From assembly GCA_026002995.1 (NCBI GenBank), contig BPGK01000001.1:744001-808000 (forward strand): a stretch of 64,000 nucleotides of DNA, written 5' to 3'. This DNA comes from Gaiellaceae bacterium. Its GTDB lineage: Bacteria; Actinomycetota; Thermoleophilia; Gaiellales; Gaiellaceae. Shown one piece after another: positions 42,104 to 49,757 of this stretch. The position numbers and the translations under genes were made by a program. Under the pieces are notes generated by a model. It was given only the letters and a program-made list of their open reading frames with translations. It did no database searches and was not told the DNA's origin. The stretch's first letter is position 1, and each line of letters starts with the position of its first letter.

Positions 42104-42627
42104 GCGTGATCGAGAGGACGGCGCCCGTGTTCGACCTCCCCGGGGTCGACGGTCGGAACCACACCCTGGAGGAGTACGCGGACGCGCCGGTGCTCGTTCT
42201 CATCCAGTCGTGCAACCACTGCCCGTACGTCCTCGCGTGGGAGGACCGCATCAACGACCTCGCTCGCGAGTACGCCGAGCGGGGCGTGAAGTTCGTCGCG
42301 ATCAACTCGAACGACGCCGAGGCCTACCCGCAGGACTCCTTCGAGGCCATGGTCGACCACGCGCGCGAGGCGGGCTACGTCTTCGACTACCTGTACGACG
42401 AAAGCCAGGAGGTGGCGCGGGCGCTCGGCTCGGAGCGGACGCCCGAGTGCTTCGTCTACGACGCCGACCGCCGGCTCGTCTACCACGGGGCGGTGGACGA
42501 CAACCGCGACGAGCGCGAGGTCACACGGCACTACCTGCGCGACGCGATCGAGGCCGCGCTCGCCGGCGAGGCGCCGCCTGTCGCGGAGACACCGCCCGTC
42601 GGGTGCTCGGTGAAGTACCGCAGCTGA
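42100..42627 (+). CDS. Thioredoxin/AhpC-TSA-family redoxin
   Basis: 175 residues. Peroxiredoxin/redoxin fold with VLIQSCNHCPYVLAWED (CxxC) in place of the usual peroxidatic motif, and RTPECFVYD as the cis-Pro segment with an extra Cys. The family is widespread and poorly characterised, probably thiol-disulfide exchange. It is co-translated with the 41798 gene. The ORF extension upstream is that gene. Confidence 0.87.
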   Translation: MSVIERTAPVFDLPGVDGRNHTLEEYADAPVLVLIQSCNHCPYVLAWEDRINDLAREYAERGVKFVAINSNDAEAYPQDSFEAMVDHAREAGYVFDYLYDESQEVARALGSERTPECFVYDADRRLVYHGAVDDNRDEREVTRHYLRDAIEAALAGEAPPVAETPPVGCSVKYRS

Positions 42628-42648
42628 GCGAAGCGTCGTAGGCTGTGG

Positions 42649-42683
42649 AGCCGTCGGCCCCGCTGCGGCGGGGCCGAACGGCT
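42649..42683. terminator. Bidirectional terminator-like hairpin
   Basis: A 15-bp stem (AGCCGTCGGCCCCGC against GCGGGGCCGA-ACGGCT, one bulged A) with TGCG loop, between convergent genes. It touches the stop of the 4-OT gene. No T-run on either strand. Confidence 0.65.
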
Positions 42684-42864
42684 ACTCGCTCGGCTTTCCG
42701 GCCTTGCCCCAGTGGCTCGGCTGGATGCCGTGGACGATCACCTGGATGTGCTCGACGGCTGCTCCGCTCGACTCGTGCAGAGCCCGGGTGAGCGCCTCGA
42801 TCATTCTCGGCACGGACTCCTCGGTGACCCGCCGGTCGAAGAGCTTGACCTCGATCAGCGGCAT
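42682..42864 (-). CDS. 4-oxalocrotonate tautomerase-family protein
   Basis: 60 residues starting MPLIEVKLF, so Pro-1 is exposed after Met removal. Arg at the position of 4-OT Arg-11 is kept (RR). The second 4-OT Arg (Arg-39) appears to be Gln in HIQVIVHG, and the C-terminal HFGIGG segment reads HWGKAG. It is likely a tautomerase or promiscuous dehalogenase-type enzyme. ATG is preceded by AAAGGAGG. Paired with the next gene. Confidence 0.88.
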   Translation of the reverse strand: MPLIEVKLFDRRVTEESVPRMIEALTRALHESSGAAVEHIQVIVHGIQPSHWGKAGKPSE

Positions 42865-42893
42865 CGCGCCTCCTTTCGTCGTTGCGCGCGATC

Positions 42894-43109
42894 CTACGCC
42901 GAGGGGCCGGGCGGCATCTGCTCGACCGGCCAGGGCTTGCCGCCGAGACCCCAGTTGCGCGGGTCGTGGCCCTCCACGATGACCCAGGTGTGCTCTCTGA
43001 GCCCCGGGTGCGTCACCTCGCAGAGCGCGTCGGTGAGCTTCTCGATGAGCGCGGCGCTCGTCTCCTCCGACAGGCGGTAGTCGAAGAGCTCGACTCTGAT
43101 GAGCGGCAT
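42894..43109 (-). CDS. 4-oxalocrotonate tautomerase-family protein, second copy
   Basis: 71 residues starting MPLIRVELFDYRL, with Pro-1 and the Arg-11 equivalent. The Arg-39 position appears to be Trp (HTWVIVEG), and the C-terminus is extended (WPVEQMPPGPSA). It lies 29 nt upstream of its 60-residue relative on the same strand with GAGGAGG before ATG 43109. The two could form a hetero-oligomer. The longer ORF to 43907 is a shadow. Confidence 0.85.
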   Translation of the reverse strand: MPLIRVELFDYRLSEETSAALIEKLTDALCEVTHPGLREHTWVIVEGHDPRNWGLGGKPWPVEQMPPGPSA

Positions 43110-43143
43110 CGTGCCTCCTCTCGCATCGGGTTCTCGGCGAGGG

Positions 43144-43149
43144 TACGGT
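43144..43149 (+). promoter_or_regulatory. Leaderless -10 hexamer TACGGT
   Basis: TACGGT ends 8 nt before ATG 43158. Confidence 0.4.
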
Positions 43150-43157
43150 AGGGCGGG

Positions 43158-43604
43158 ATGAGGATCCAGCACGTCGGGCTCGTCGTCTCCGACCTCGAGC
43201 GCTCGCGGCGCTTCTACGCCGGCGCGCTCGGGCTCGAGGAGGTGCCGCGGCCTGCGAACTTCGCCTTCGACGGCGCGTGGTTTCGCTTCGGCGGCACCGA
43301 GCTGCACCTGCTCGCCGAGGAGCACACGACGGGCGGTGCCGGCCAGAGGGCGGGTATGGGCGCTGCGAAGGGGATGACGCACCACCTCGCCTTCGAGGTC
43401 GACGACCTCGCCGCGGCGCTCGCTCGGCTCGCGGAGCACGGGGTCGAGCTCGCAGGCGGCCCGATGCCGCGCGGCGACGGCTACACGCAGGCGTTCTTCC
43501 TCGACCCGGACGGCTACGTCCTCGAGCTCTTCGAGCACACGGGCGAGGACCAGGCGGACGCGCCGGAACGCACTCCGGTCGCCGCCTGGCGAGAGGACGA
43601 GTAG
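43158..43604 (+). CDS. VOC-family (glyoxalase/dioxygenase fold) protein
   Basis: 148 residues with two beta-alpha-beta-beta-beta modules: MRIQHVGLVVSDLERSRRFY, GTELHLLAEEH, MTHHLAFEVDDLAAAL and FFLDPDGYVLELFEHTG. Metal ligands His-5, Glu/His in ELHLL, His in THHLAF and Glu in VLELFE are in place. Substrate is unknown; lactoylglutathione-lyase or epimerase activity is possible. Confidence 0.88.
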   Translation: MRIQHVGLVVSDLERSRRFYAGALGLEEVPRPANFAFDGAWFRFGGTELHLLAEEHTTGGAGQRAGMGAAKGMTHHLAFEVDDLAAALARLAEHGVELAGGPMPRGDGYTQAFFLDPDGYVLELFEHTGEDQADAPERTPVAAWREDE

Positions 43605-43657
43605 TCGTCGTCCGGGCGTGCGTCGCTGTCCGTGGCGGGCGTGTGCGCTGCGCGTGC

Positions 43658-43663
43658 TAGGGT
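43658..43663 (+). promoter_or_regulatory. -10 hexamer TAGGGT giving a ~100-nt helicase leader
   Basis: TAGGGT is the nearest good hexamer upstream of the helicase and would start transcription near 43670, leaving a long 5' UTR in a genome where most leaders are absent. Confidence 0.35.
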
Positions 43664-43706
43664 GCGGAGCACGGACGGCGCCCGTCGTCCCGTGAGGTTT
43701 GACTTC

Positions 43707-43770
43707 TTCGGTTCCTCCAGCGGGTCGAGGCAGGCGGATCTCGACCGTTCGAACCGAGGAGTGAACCGAG
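43707..43770 (+). promoter_or_regulatory. Predicted SD-sequestering leader switch upstream of DEAD-box helicase
   Basis: CGGTTCCTCC (43709-43718) can pair with GGAG-U-GAACCG (43758-43768), a 10-bp helix with one bulged U that covers the Shine-Dalgarno GAGGAG and ends 2 nt from AUG 43771. The same CGGTTC can instead pair with an upstream copy of GAACCG (43751-43756), leaving GGAG free. An inner hairpin GGTCGAG/CTCGACC (43723-43729, 43740-43746) fits in the loop of either form. Confidence 0.5.
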
Positions 43771-44961
43771 ATGCAGCAGTCTTTCTCCGAGCTCGGCGTA
43801 TCCGCGCGCATCGTGAGCGCGCTCGCCGCGCACGACATCCATCGTCCCTTCCCGATCCAGGCCAGCGTCCTGCCCGAGGCTCTCGCTGGGCGCGACGTCC
43901 TGGCCAAGGCGCCGACCGGCTCCGGTAAGACGCTCGCGTTCGCGATCCCGCTCGTCGAGCGAATCGACGCCGGCGGGGAGAGGCCGAGCGCGCTCGTGCT
44001 CGTGCCGACGCGAGAGCTTGCGTCGCAGGTCGCCGATGAGATCGTCGCGGTCGCGCCAAGCGGCGTTCGCGTGTCGACCGTCTACGGGGGAGTCGCCCTC
44101 GGCCCGCAGGCGACGCGCGCACGCGCGGCCGACGTCCTCGTCGCCACGCCGGGACGGCTCAACGACCTCCTCGAGCGCGAGGCCGTCTCGCTCGACGCCG
44201 TTCGCGTCCTCGTGCTCGACGAGGCCGACCGGATGCTCGACCTGGGCTTCAAGCCCCAGGTCGACCGGATCGTGCGCCGTGTCCCGCGCGCCCGTCAGAC
44301 GATGCTCTTCTCCGCGACGCTCGACGCGCGGGTGCGCGAGCTCGCACGCGCGTACACGATCGACCCGCTCCGCTTCGACGTCGAGCCCGCGTCCGGCCTG
44401 GAGGGGGCTCGGGTCGAGCACCGCTTCGTCGAGGTGCGGCCGGACACGAAGGTCGAGACGCTCGTCGGGATGCTCGGGGCAGACGGCCAGCGAACGCTCG
44501 TCTTCGTCCGCACGAAGCGTGGCGCCGACCGTCTCGTCCGCAGGCTCGCTCAGCACGGGGTTCGGGCCGTCGTCATGCACGGCGACCTGAGCCAGGCGCA
44601 GCGGGAGCGTGCCCTCGGACGGTTCGAGTCCGGGCAGGCGTCCACGCTCGTCGCCACGGACGTCGCCGCACGGGGGATCGACCTCGCCGATGTCACCCAC
44701 GTCGTGAACTACGACCCGCCGGAGGAGCACGCCGGGTACGTACACCGGGTCGGGCGCACGGGGCGCGCGGGCCGCGGCGGTGTCGGCGTGACGCTCGTCC
44801 TCCCGGAGCAGCGCGAGAGCGTGAGCCGGGTCGCAAGGCTCGCGGGCCAGGCGGAGGAGTTCACGAAGACAGGCCTCGAGCTCGCGCCGCCGAGGCTCGT
44901 GTACTCGTCGCGGCGCGGGCGCTCGAAGTGGGGGGCGCCCCGCCCGGCCCGCAAGATCTGA
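43771..44961 (+). CDS. DEAD-box ATP-dependent RNA helicase
   Basis: 396 residues. Q motif FPIQASVLP, motif I APTGSGKT, Ia PTRELA, Ib TPGRL, II VLDEADRML, III SATL, IV VFVRTKRGAD, V ATDVAARGID, VI HRVGRTGRAG. All are intact. The C-terminal tail is short and basic (SRRGRSKWGAPRPARK). Such helicases unwind RNA in ribosome assembly and cold adaptation and are often autoregulated. The structured leader fits that theme. Confidence 0.95.
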   Translation: MQQSFSELGVSARIVSALAAHDIHRPFPIQASVLPEALAGRDVLAKAPTGSGKTLAFAIPLVERIDAGGERPSALVLVPTRELASQVADEIVAVAPSGVRVSTVYGGVALGPQATRARAADVLVATPGRLNDLLEREAVSLDAVRVLVLDEADRMLDLGFKPQVDRIVRRVPRARQTMLFSATLDARVRELARAYTIDPLRFDVEPASGLEGARVEHRFVEVRPDTKVETLVGMLGADGQRTLVFVRTKRGADRLVRRLAQHGVRAVVMHGDLSQAQRERALGRFESGQASTLVATDVAARGIDLADVTHVVNYDPPEEHAGYVHRVGRTGRAGRGGVGVTLVLPEQRESVSRVARLAGQAEEFTKTGLELAPPRLVYSSRRGRSKWGAPRPARKI

Positions 44962-44965
44962 GGCG

Positions 44966-45466
44966 TCAGGCGGATACGGCGAGCTGCTCGTCGATCCAGG
45001 CGCTCGCCTCCTCGGGATCGACACCGCGCACGACGGAGATCTCGCCGGCGAGCAGATCCCGGGCCTTGACGAGGAGCGCTCGCTCGCTCGCGGAGAGCTT
45101 GGAGGCGCCGGTCGCGGCTGCGGTGCGCTCGCGCCACGTCCCATCGCGGACGAGCTCGGCGAGCTCGAGCGGATCGCCTCGGCGGAGCTTCTCCTGCGCG
45201 TCCTTGAGGCGCTTCGCCCAGACGTCGTCGCTCGTGTCTCCGGGAGCGCGCAGCGTCTTCTGCACGCGCTCGAGCCCGGCCTTGCTCACGAGGGGGCGCA
45301 CCTGCGCTCGCGCGAGCTCGACGGGGAGCGTCACCGAGAGGCCGTTCGCGAGCTCGAGCACGACGACCTCCTGCTCGCGGTCGAGGACGACCCGCTGCTC
45401 TCGGGCGACGACGCGGCCGACTCCGTGTGGGGGGTACGCGATGACGTCCCCGACTTTCAGCTCCAT
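44966..45466 (-). CDS. carD: CarD-family transcriptional regulator
   Basis: 166 residues. N-terminal Tudor-like RNA polymerase-interacting domain: MELKVGDVIAYPPHGVGRVV. C-terminal helical DNA-binding domain has Trp in DDVWAKRLKDAQEKL and ERALLVKARDLLAGEI. CarD stabilises the RNA polymerase open complex, notably at rRNA promoters. It is essential in mycobacteria. TAGGCT lies 6 nt upstream of ATG 45466. It ends 4 nt from the convergent helicase. Confidence 0.93.
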   Translation of the reverse strand: MELKVGDVIAYPPHGVGRVVAREQRVVLDREQEVVVLELANGLSVTLPVELARAQVRPLVSKAGLERVQKTLRAPGDTSDDVWAKRLKDAQEKLRRGDPLELAELVRDGTWRERTAAATGASKLSASERALLVKARDLLAGEISVVRGVDPEEASAWIDEQLAVSA

Positions 45467-45472
45467 GACGCC

Positions 45473-45478
45473 AGCCTA
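45473..45478 (-). promoter_or_regulatory. Leaderless -10 hexamer TAGGCT for carD
   Basis: On the minus strand TAGGCT ends 6 nt before ATG 45466. Confidence 0.5.
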
Positions 45479-45496
45479 ACGCCGGGGCGGTGGAGC

Positions 45497-45886
45497 TCAG
45501 CGCTCGACGTGGAGCCTGTCGCCCTGCTCGCCGAGGACGAGGTCGCGCTCCGGGTCCGGGATGTGGTCACGTGGGACCGGCGCCATGGCCTCGACGAACG
45601 TGACGCCCTCCTCCGAGACGAGCTCGTGCTCGACGCCACGATTGACGACGACGACGTCGCCCGGGCCGAGCGCTCGCGTCTCGTCTCCGACCGTCATCGT
45701 CAGCGACCCCGCGATGATCCACATCGCCTGCTCGGACTCCGGGTGGGCGTGGCGGGCGACGACCGTTCCCGGCGCGTAGGTGACATGGCCGAGGAAGACC
45801 TGCTCGCCGGCGATGGCGCGGAGCCCCACGCCCGGGAAGAGGGCGTGGGGCTCGACGCCGTTCCAGGTGCGGAAGGGGGTCGTCAT
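45497..45886 (-). CDS. Cupin-domain protein
   Basis: 129 residues. Single cupin: HVTYAPGTVVARHAHPESEQ (motif 1 with HxH and Glu) and VVVVNRGVEHELVSEEG (motif 2 His). Metal site is intact. It follows the molybdenum hydroxylase operon by 46 nt on the same strand and may act on its product, or act as a small sensor. ATG 45886 avoids overlapping the preceding gene's ending region. Confidence 0.85.
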   Translation of the reverse strand: MTTPFRTWNGVEPHALFPGVGLRAIAGEQVFLGHVTYAPGTVVARHAHPESEQAMWIIAGSLTMTVGDETRALGPGDVVVVNRGVEHELVSEEGVTFVEAMAPVPRDHIPDPERDLVLGEQGDRLHVER

Positions 45887-45932
45887 CTGCGAAGCGGGTG
45901 ACGACCCCCTGCGGTGAGGGGCACGTGCGGGA

Positions 45933-47042
45933 TCACGCGGGCACCTCGAACCGGATGCCACCACTCGAGACGGTGTTGACCGAGAGCTCCTCGTCGAACA
46001 CCACCTTCTTCCCTTCGCGGCGCGGCTCGTGCTTCCCGGCGGCCTTCTCCTCGAGGGCTCTCAGCACGCGCTCGGGCGTGATCGGCAGCTCGGTGATCCA
46101 CACGCCGATCGCGTCGTACACGGCGGCGGCGATGGCCGGCGGCTGGGGGTTGTTCGCCATCTCGCCGATCCCCTTCGCGCCGTACGGCCCGTCTTGGGAG
46201 GGGTTCTCGATGAGGATCGTGTCGATCTGCGGCATCTCCTCCATCCCCGGCGCGAGGTACGAGCCGAAAGCGCCGCCGCGGTGCTCCACCGAGGGGTAGT
46301 ACGGGTAGCAGTTCTCGAGCACGCCGAGCCCGAGCCCCATCATCGCTCCGCCCTCGATCTGGCCCTCGACCTGCGTCGGGTTGATCGCCCGACCGACGTC
46401 GTAGCACTGCTGGAGGCGCAGGACGCGCACCTCTCCGGTCTCGTCGTCGACCTCGACCTCGGCGGCGCAGGCCGCGTACGAGATCGCGGAGTGGGGCGGG
46501 GAGTCCACCCTGCCCGTCTCCGGGTCGACGATCGCCGCGTACGGCTTGAGCTGGGCGCCGGTGCCCGTGATGAGCTCGCCGTGCCCCCACGTCGCCGCCG
46601 CGGCCACGTCCGAGATGGACATCCTCGTCTGCGGGGCGCCCTTCGCGACCACCTCGCCGTCGATGATCTCGAGGTCGGCCGGGTCGATCTCGAGCTCCTT
46701 GCCGGCGATCTCGAGGATCTTCGCCTTGACCTGGAGCGCTGCCTTCTCGGCCGCCTTGCCGGCGACGAAGGTCGCGCGCGAGGCGAAGGTGCCCGTGCAG
46801 ACGGGCGAGGAGTCGGTGTTCGAGTTGTCGTACGTGATCCAGTCGTAGGGCACGCCGATGGTCTCGGCGACGATCTGCGCCTGGATCGTCTTCGAGCCGT
46901 TCCCGATGTCCGCGGTGCCCGCGAAGACGTCGATCCGGCCGTCCGGCTTGACCTTGATCCAGCACTGCGACGGGTCGCCGTTCTGGTTCATCCCCGTCGG
47001 GTACTCGATCGCCGCGATGCCCTTCCCTCTGTGCTTGGCCAT
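45933..47042 (-). CDS. Molybdenum hydroxylase, C-terminal half of Mo-binding subunit (NdhM-like)
   Basis: 369 residues. It equals the second molybdopterin-binding domain of xanthine dehydrogenase-family large subunits: GTADIGNGSKTIQAQIVAE, CYDVGRAINPTQVEGQIEGG and the catalytic Glu in GPYGAKGIGEMANNP. In most enzymes this domain is fused to the N-terminal half. Here ATG 47042 shares one base with the stop of the N-terminal half (TGATG). The same split and gene order occur in nicotinate dehydrogenase NdhFSLM of Eubacterium barkeri. Confidence 0.85.
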   Translation of the reverse strand: MAKHRGKGIAAIEYPTGMNQNGDPSQCWIKVKPDGRIDVFAGTADIGNGSKTIQAQIVAETIGVPYDWITYDNSNTDSSPVCTGTFASRATFVAGKAAEKAALQVKAKILEIAGKELEIDPADLEIIDGEVVAKGAPQTRMSISDVAAAATWGHGELITGTGAQLKPYAAIVDPETGRVDSPPHSAISYAACAAEVEVDDETGEVRVLRLQQCYDVGRAINPTQVEGQIEGGAMMGLGLGVLENCYPYYPSVEHRGGAFGSYLAPGMEEMPQIDTILIENPSQDGPYGAKGIGEMANNPQPPAIAAAVYDAIGVWITELPITPERVLRALEEKAAGKHEPRREGKKVVFDEELSVNTVSSGGIRFEVPA

Positions 47043-48412
47043 CAGTGCTCCTCCGGGTTGCCGAGCTGCGCGACGAGGTGCTCGGGGAGCCACTCGCCCG
47101 TGCGGGGCTCGTTCGTCATTGTGCGGAATTCGGCCGAGAGCTCGTGTCCGGTCGCCTCCGCGATCGCCTGGATCGTGGGCACGGTGGACGGGTCGGTATA
47201 GACGATCCCGTTCGGCGAGGTGTCGCCGATCCGGTTCGCGTTGCGGAGCCGGATCTCGTAGGGGTCGAGGTCGAGCACGTCTGCGATTCGGCTCATGTGC
47301 GTCTCCACCGCGAACGAGACCGACGTGACGCCGAATCCGCGCATGGCCGTCGTCGGCACGCGGTTCGTGAAGACGACGTAGCCGTCGAACTCGAGGTTCG
47401 GGATCGTGTACGCGCCGGTGTGGTGGAAGCTGTGCTTCGTCAGGCCGTACGGCGAGAAGCGCGCGTACGCGCCCGAGTCGTGGAGCGTCAGCATCTTCCT
47501 GCCGAGAATCCAGCCGTCCTTCGTGACCGCGTCCGCGATCTCCATGTGCCACGGCGCCCGAGTGGATGAGCAGAGGAACTCCTCCTCGCGCGTCCAGCGC
47601 CACTTCACCGGGCGCCCGGCCTTCATCGCGAGGAGCGAGGTCATCGTCTCCGTCGCCGTGTCCACCTTGCCGCCGAAGCCACCGCCGGTCGTGCCGCCGA
47701 CGATCTTCAGCTTGTTGAGCGGCACTTGCAGGTGCGCCGCCACGACCCCGAGCGAGAAGTAGAGCGCCTGTGTGCAGGAGTAGATCGTCAGGCGCCCGTT
47801 CGGCTCCGGGACGACGAGGCAGACCTGGGTCTCGAGGGGGGCGTGCTCGATCGCTGCCGGCCTGTAGACGCCTTGCACGATCACGTCCGCCTGCTCGAAC
47901 GCCTTGGCGACGTCGCCTTTGCGGATCTGGCGGCGATCCATGCCGCCCTCGAAGTGCGGGTACCAGTTCCCCCACTGGTGGATCTTCGGCGCTTCGGGGT
48001 CGAACGCCTGGCGGACGTCGAGCAGCGCCGGGCGCTCCTCGAACTCGATCTCGATTCGCTCGACTGCCTCGGCTGCGAGCTCCTCGCTCTCGGCCGCGAC
48101 GAGCGCGATCGGCTGGCCCTTGTACCGCACGTCGTCCTTCGCGAGCAGCGGCTCGTCGGCGGGGATGCCGAGGGCCGAGAGGTGCCCGTACTCGAGGAGC
48201 GGCACGTCCTCCCAGGTGATGACCGCGTGGACGCCGGGAAGCTCGGCCGCGGGGCGCGTGTCGAGCTTCGTGATCGCAGCGTGGTGGTGTGGGGAGCGGA
48301 GGGCCTTCGCCCACAGCATGCCGGGTACGCGGACGTCGTCCACGTAGGTCGTCCGACCCGTGACGTGCGCGACGCCGTCGTAGCGTGGGATCCGTGCGCC
48401 GACGACCTTCAT
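47042..48412 (-). CDS. Molybdenum hydroxylase, N-terminal half of Mo-binding subunit (NdhL-like)
   Basis: 456 residues. The Ald_Xan_dh_C a/b hammerhead begins MKVVGARIPRYDGVAHVTG, followed by the first Mo-binding domain with GGTTGGGFGGKVD (Q/G loop) and TTAMRGFGVTSVSFAVE. It stops cleanly at PEEH before the second Mo domain. Together with the NdhM-like subunit it makes one complete Mo active site. Substrate unknown: N-heterocycle, purine or aldehyde. ATG 48412 overlaps the FeS stop (ATGA). Confidence 0.88.
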   Translation of the reverse strand: MKVVGARIPRYDGVAHVTGRTTYVDDVRVPGMLWAKALRSPHHHAAITKLDTRPAAELPGVHAVITWEDVPLLEYGHLSALGIPADEPLLAKDDVRYKGQPIALVAAESEELAAEAVERIEIEFEERPALLDVRQAFDPEAPKIHQWGNWYPHFEGGMDRRQIRKGDVAKAFEQADVIVQGVYRPAAIEHAPLETQVCLVVPEPNGRLTIYSCTQALYFSLGVVAAHLQVPLNKLKIVGGTTGGGFGGKVDTATETMTSLLAMKAGRPVKWRWTREEEFLCSSTRAPWHMEIADAVTKDGWILGRKMLTLHDSGAYARFSPYGLTKHSFHHTGAYTIPNLEFDGYVVFTNRVPTTAMRGFGVTSVSFAVETHMSRIADVLDLDPYEIRLRNANRIGDTSPNGIVYTDPSTVPTIQAIAEATGHELSAEFRTMTNEPRTGEWLPEHLVAQLGNPEEH

Positions 48413-48924
48413 GTCGCACCTCCCGTCGTCACCGTCGTGTACTTGCCCACTGCCGTCTGCGTGAGGTCGAAGCTCTCGCCACGAGCCGCCGCCGCGACTG
48501 CGTCGACGATCTTCGCGTAGCCCGTGCACCGACACACGTGCCCGCCGAGCGCCTCCTGGATCGCCTCCGGGTCGTCCGTGCCGCCGCCGTCGAGGTAGGC
48601 CTGTGCGGCGAGCAGCATCCCCGAGGTGCAGAAGCCGCACTGCGCGGCGTAGTGGTGGACGAACGCTTGCTGGATCGGGGCGAGGCTCTCGGGCGTGCCG
48701 AGGCCCTCGACCGTCGTGATCTCGGCCCCGTCCGCGTACGCGACGGGCAGCAGGCACGAGCGCCGCGGCTCGCCGTCGACGAGCACGGTGCACGCGCCGC
48801 ATCCACCCTGGTGGCAGCCGGCCTTCGGGCCGGTGATCTCCAGCTCCTCGCGAAGGACGTCGAGCAGCGGCGTCAGGGGGCCCGACTCGATCGCGTGGGC
48901 GGTTCCGTTGACAACGATGTTCAT
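48409..48924 (-). CDS. Molybdenum hydroxylase [2Fe-2S] subunit (NdhS/CoxS-like)
   Basis: 171 residues. Plant-type cluster ligands GCHQGGCGACTVLVDG plus Cys in RRSCLLPVA, and the second cluster QCGFCTSGML with GHVCRCTGY. All eight Cys are present. It relays electrons from the Mo site to FAD. ATG 48924 overlaps the FAD-subunit stop (ATGA). Confidence 0.94.
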   Translation of the reverse strand: MNIVVNGTAHAIESGPLTPLLDVLREELEITGPKAGCHQGGCGACTVLVDGEPRRSCLLPVAYADGAEITTVEGLGTPESLAPIQQAFVHHYAAQCGFCTSGMLLAAQAYLDGGGTDDPEAIQEALGGHVCRCTGYAKIVDAVAAAARGESFDLTQTAVGKYTTVTTGGAT

Positions 48925-49730
48925 GCGACCCCCTCGAGCTCGGTGAGGACGGTTCGGACGAGGACCGGCAGCACCTTGCGCCGGTACCAGGCGGAGGCGA
49001 GCGCGTCGTCCTGCGGGTCGACGTCTTCGAGGGCGGCCCGACCGGCCGCCTCGGGGTCGTCTGCCGCAGCCTCCGCGGACGGGAGGCGGACGCCCCACCA
49101 CCCGACGCCGGTCGCGGCGAGCCGGATCGTCCCGTCGGCGCCGCGCGCTCCGGAGACCGCGAGCGCCGTGTAGTCGTGTGTGTGCGGCCGATCGAGAGCG
49201 GCGAACGCCCCGGCCGCCGGTGTCTGGAAGGAGATGGAGAGGGCGAGGCGGCTGCGCCGTCGCTCGAGGAAGCTCTCGAGCGGCTCCTCCTCGATCCCTC
49301 CCGCCCCTGCGGAGCGCACGGTTGCACCGACCGCGAGGAACGGGCCCTGGAGGTCGCCCCGCGGCGCCTCGTAGCCCTCACCCGCGCAGAGGTTGCCGCC
49401 GACCGTCGCGACTCCACGGATCTCGCGATCGCCGATGTTGGCTGCGCACGGGCCGATCGGCGCCGGCAGGTCGACGAGCGCGGCGAGCGGTGTCGCGGCG
49501 CCGATGGTGACGCGGCCACCCTCGTTTTCGATCCCGGAGAGCCCTGCGTCCTTGAGGAGCAGCGCCTTCGCGGGGCGCAGCCGTCGATAGGTCAGGTCGG
49601 GGACGACGATCGTCCCCCCGCCGACCACGAGCACGCCGTCGCCGTCGCCGAACGCCTCGACGGCCTCGGCCTCGGAGGTCGGGCGGAGCACCTCCGTCGC
49701 CGCGGTCCCAGCAAGACTCGCTGTAGCCAT
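48921..49730 (-). CDS. Molybdenum hydroxylase FAD subunit (NdhF/CoxM-like)
   Basis: 269 residues. PCMH FAD-binding fold: VLVVGGGTIVVPDL, then ATVGGNLCAGEGYEAPRGD for the pyrophosphate loop and a CO_deh_flav_C domain toward the C-terminus. VVGGGTIVVP is slightly atypical of the AGGT motif. First gene of the four-gene operon. ATG 49730 starts ~45 nt downstream of a palindrome-embedded -10. Confidence 0.9.
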   Translation of the reverse strand: MATASLAGTAATEVLRPTSEAEAVEAFGDGDGVLVVGGGTIVVPDLTYRRLRPAKALLLKDAGLSGIENEGGRVTIGAATPLAALVDLPAPIGPCAANIGDREIRGVATVGGNLCAGEGYEAPRGDLQGPFLAVGATVRSAGAGGIEEEPLESFLERRRSRLALSISFQTPAAGAFAALDRPHTHDYTALAVSGARGADGTIRLAATGVGWWGVRLPSAEAAADDPEAAGRAALEDVDPQDDALASAWYRRKVLPVLVRTVLTELEGVA

Positions 49731-49757
49731 AGCCCACCCTTCTTGGTCGGAGCTTCG

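Noticed and set aside
45906-45921. CCCCT/AGGGG hairpin between the Mo-hydroxylase operon and the cupin gene
   Set aside because: Only five base pairs in GC-rich DNA, expected by chance; not enough for a terminator call.
47042-47044. UGA at the end of the NdhL-like gene read as selenocysteine or as a frameshift joining both Mo halves
   Set aside because: The NdhM-like frame is different and has its own ATG sharing one base (TGATG). Both halves are complete domains and the same split is known in NdhL/NdhM.
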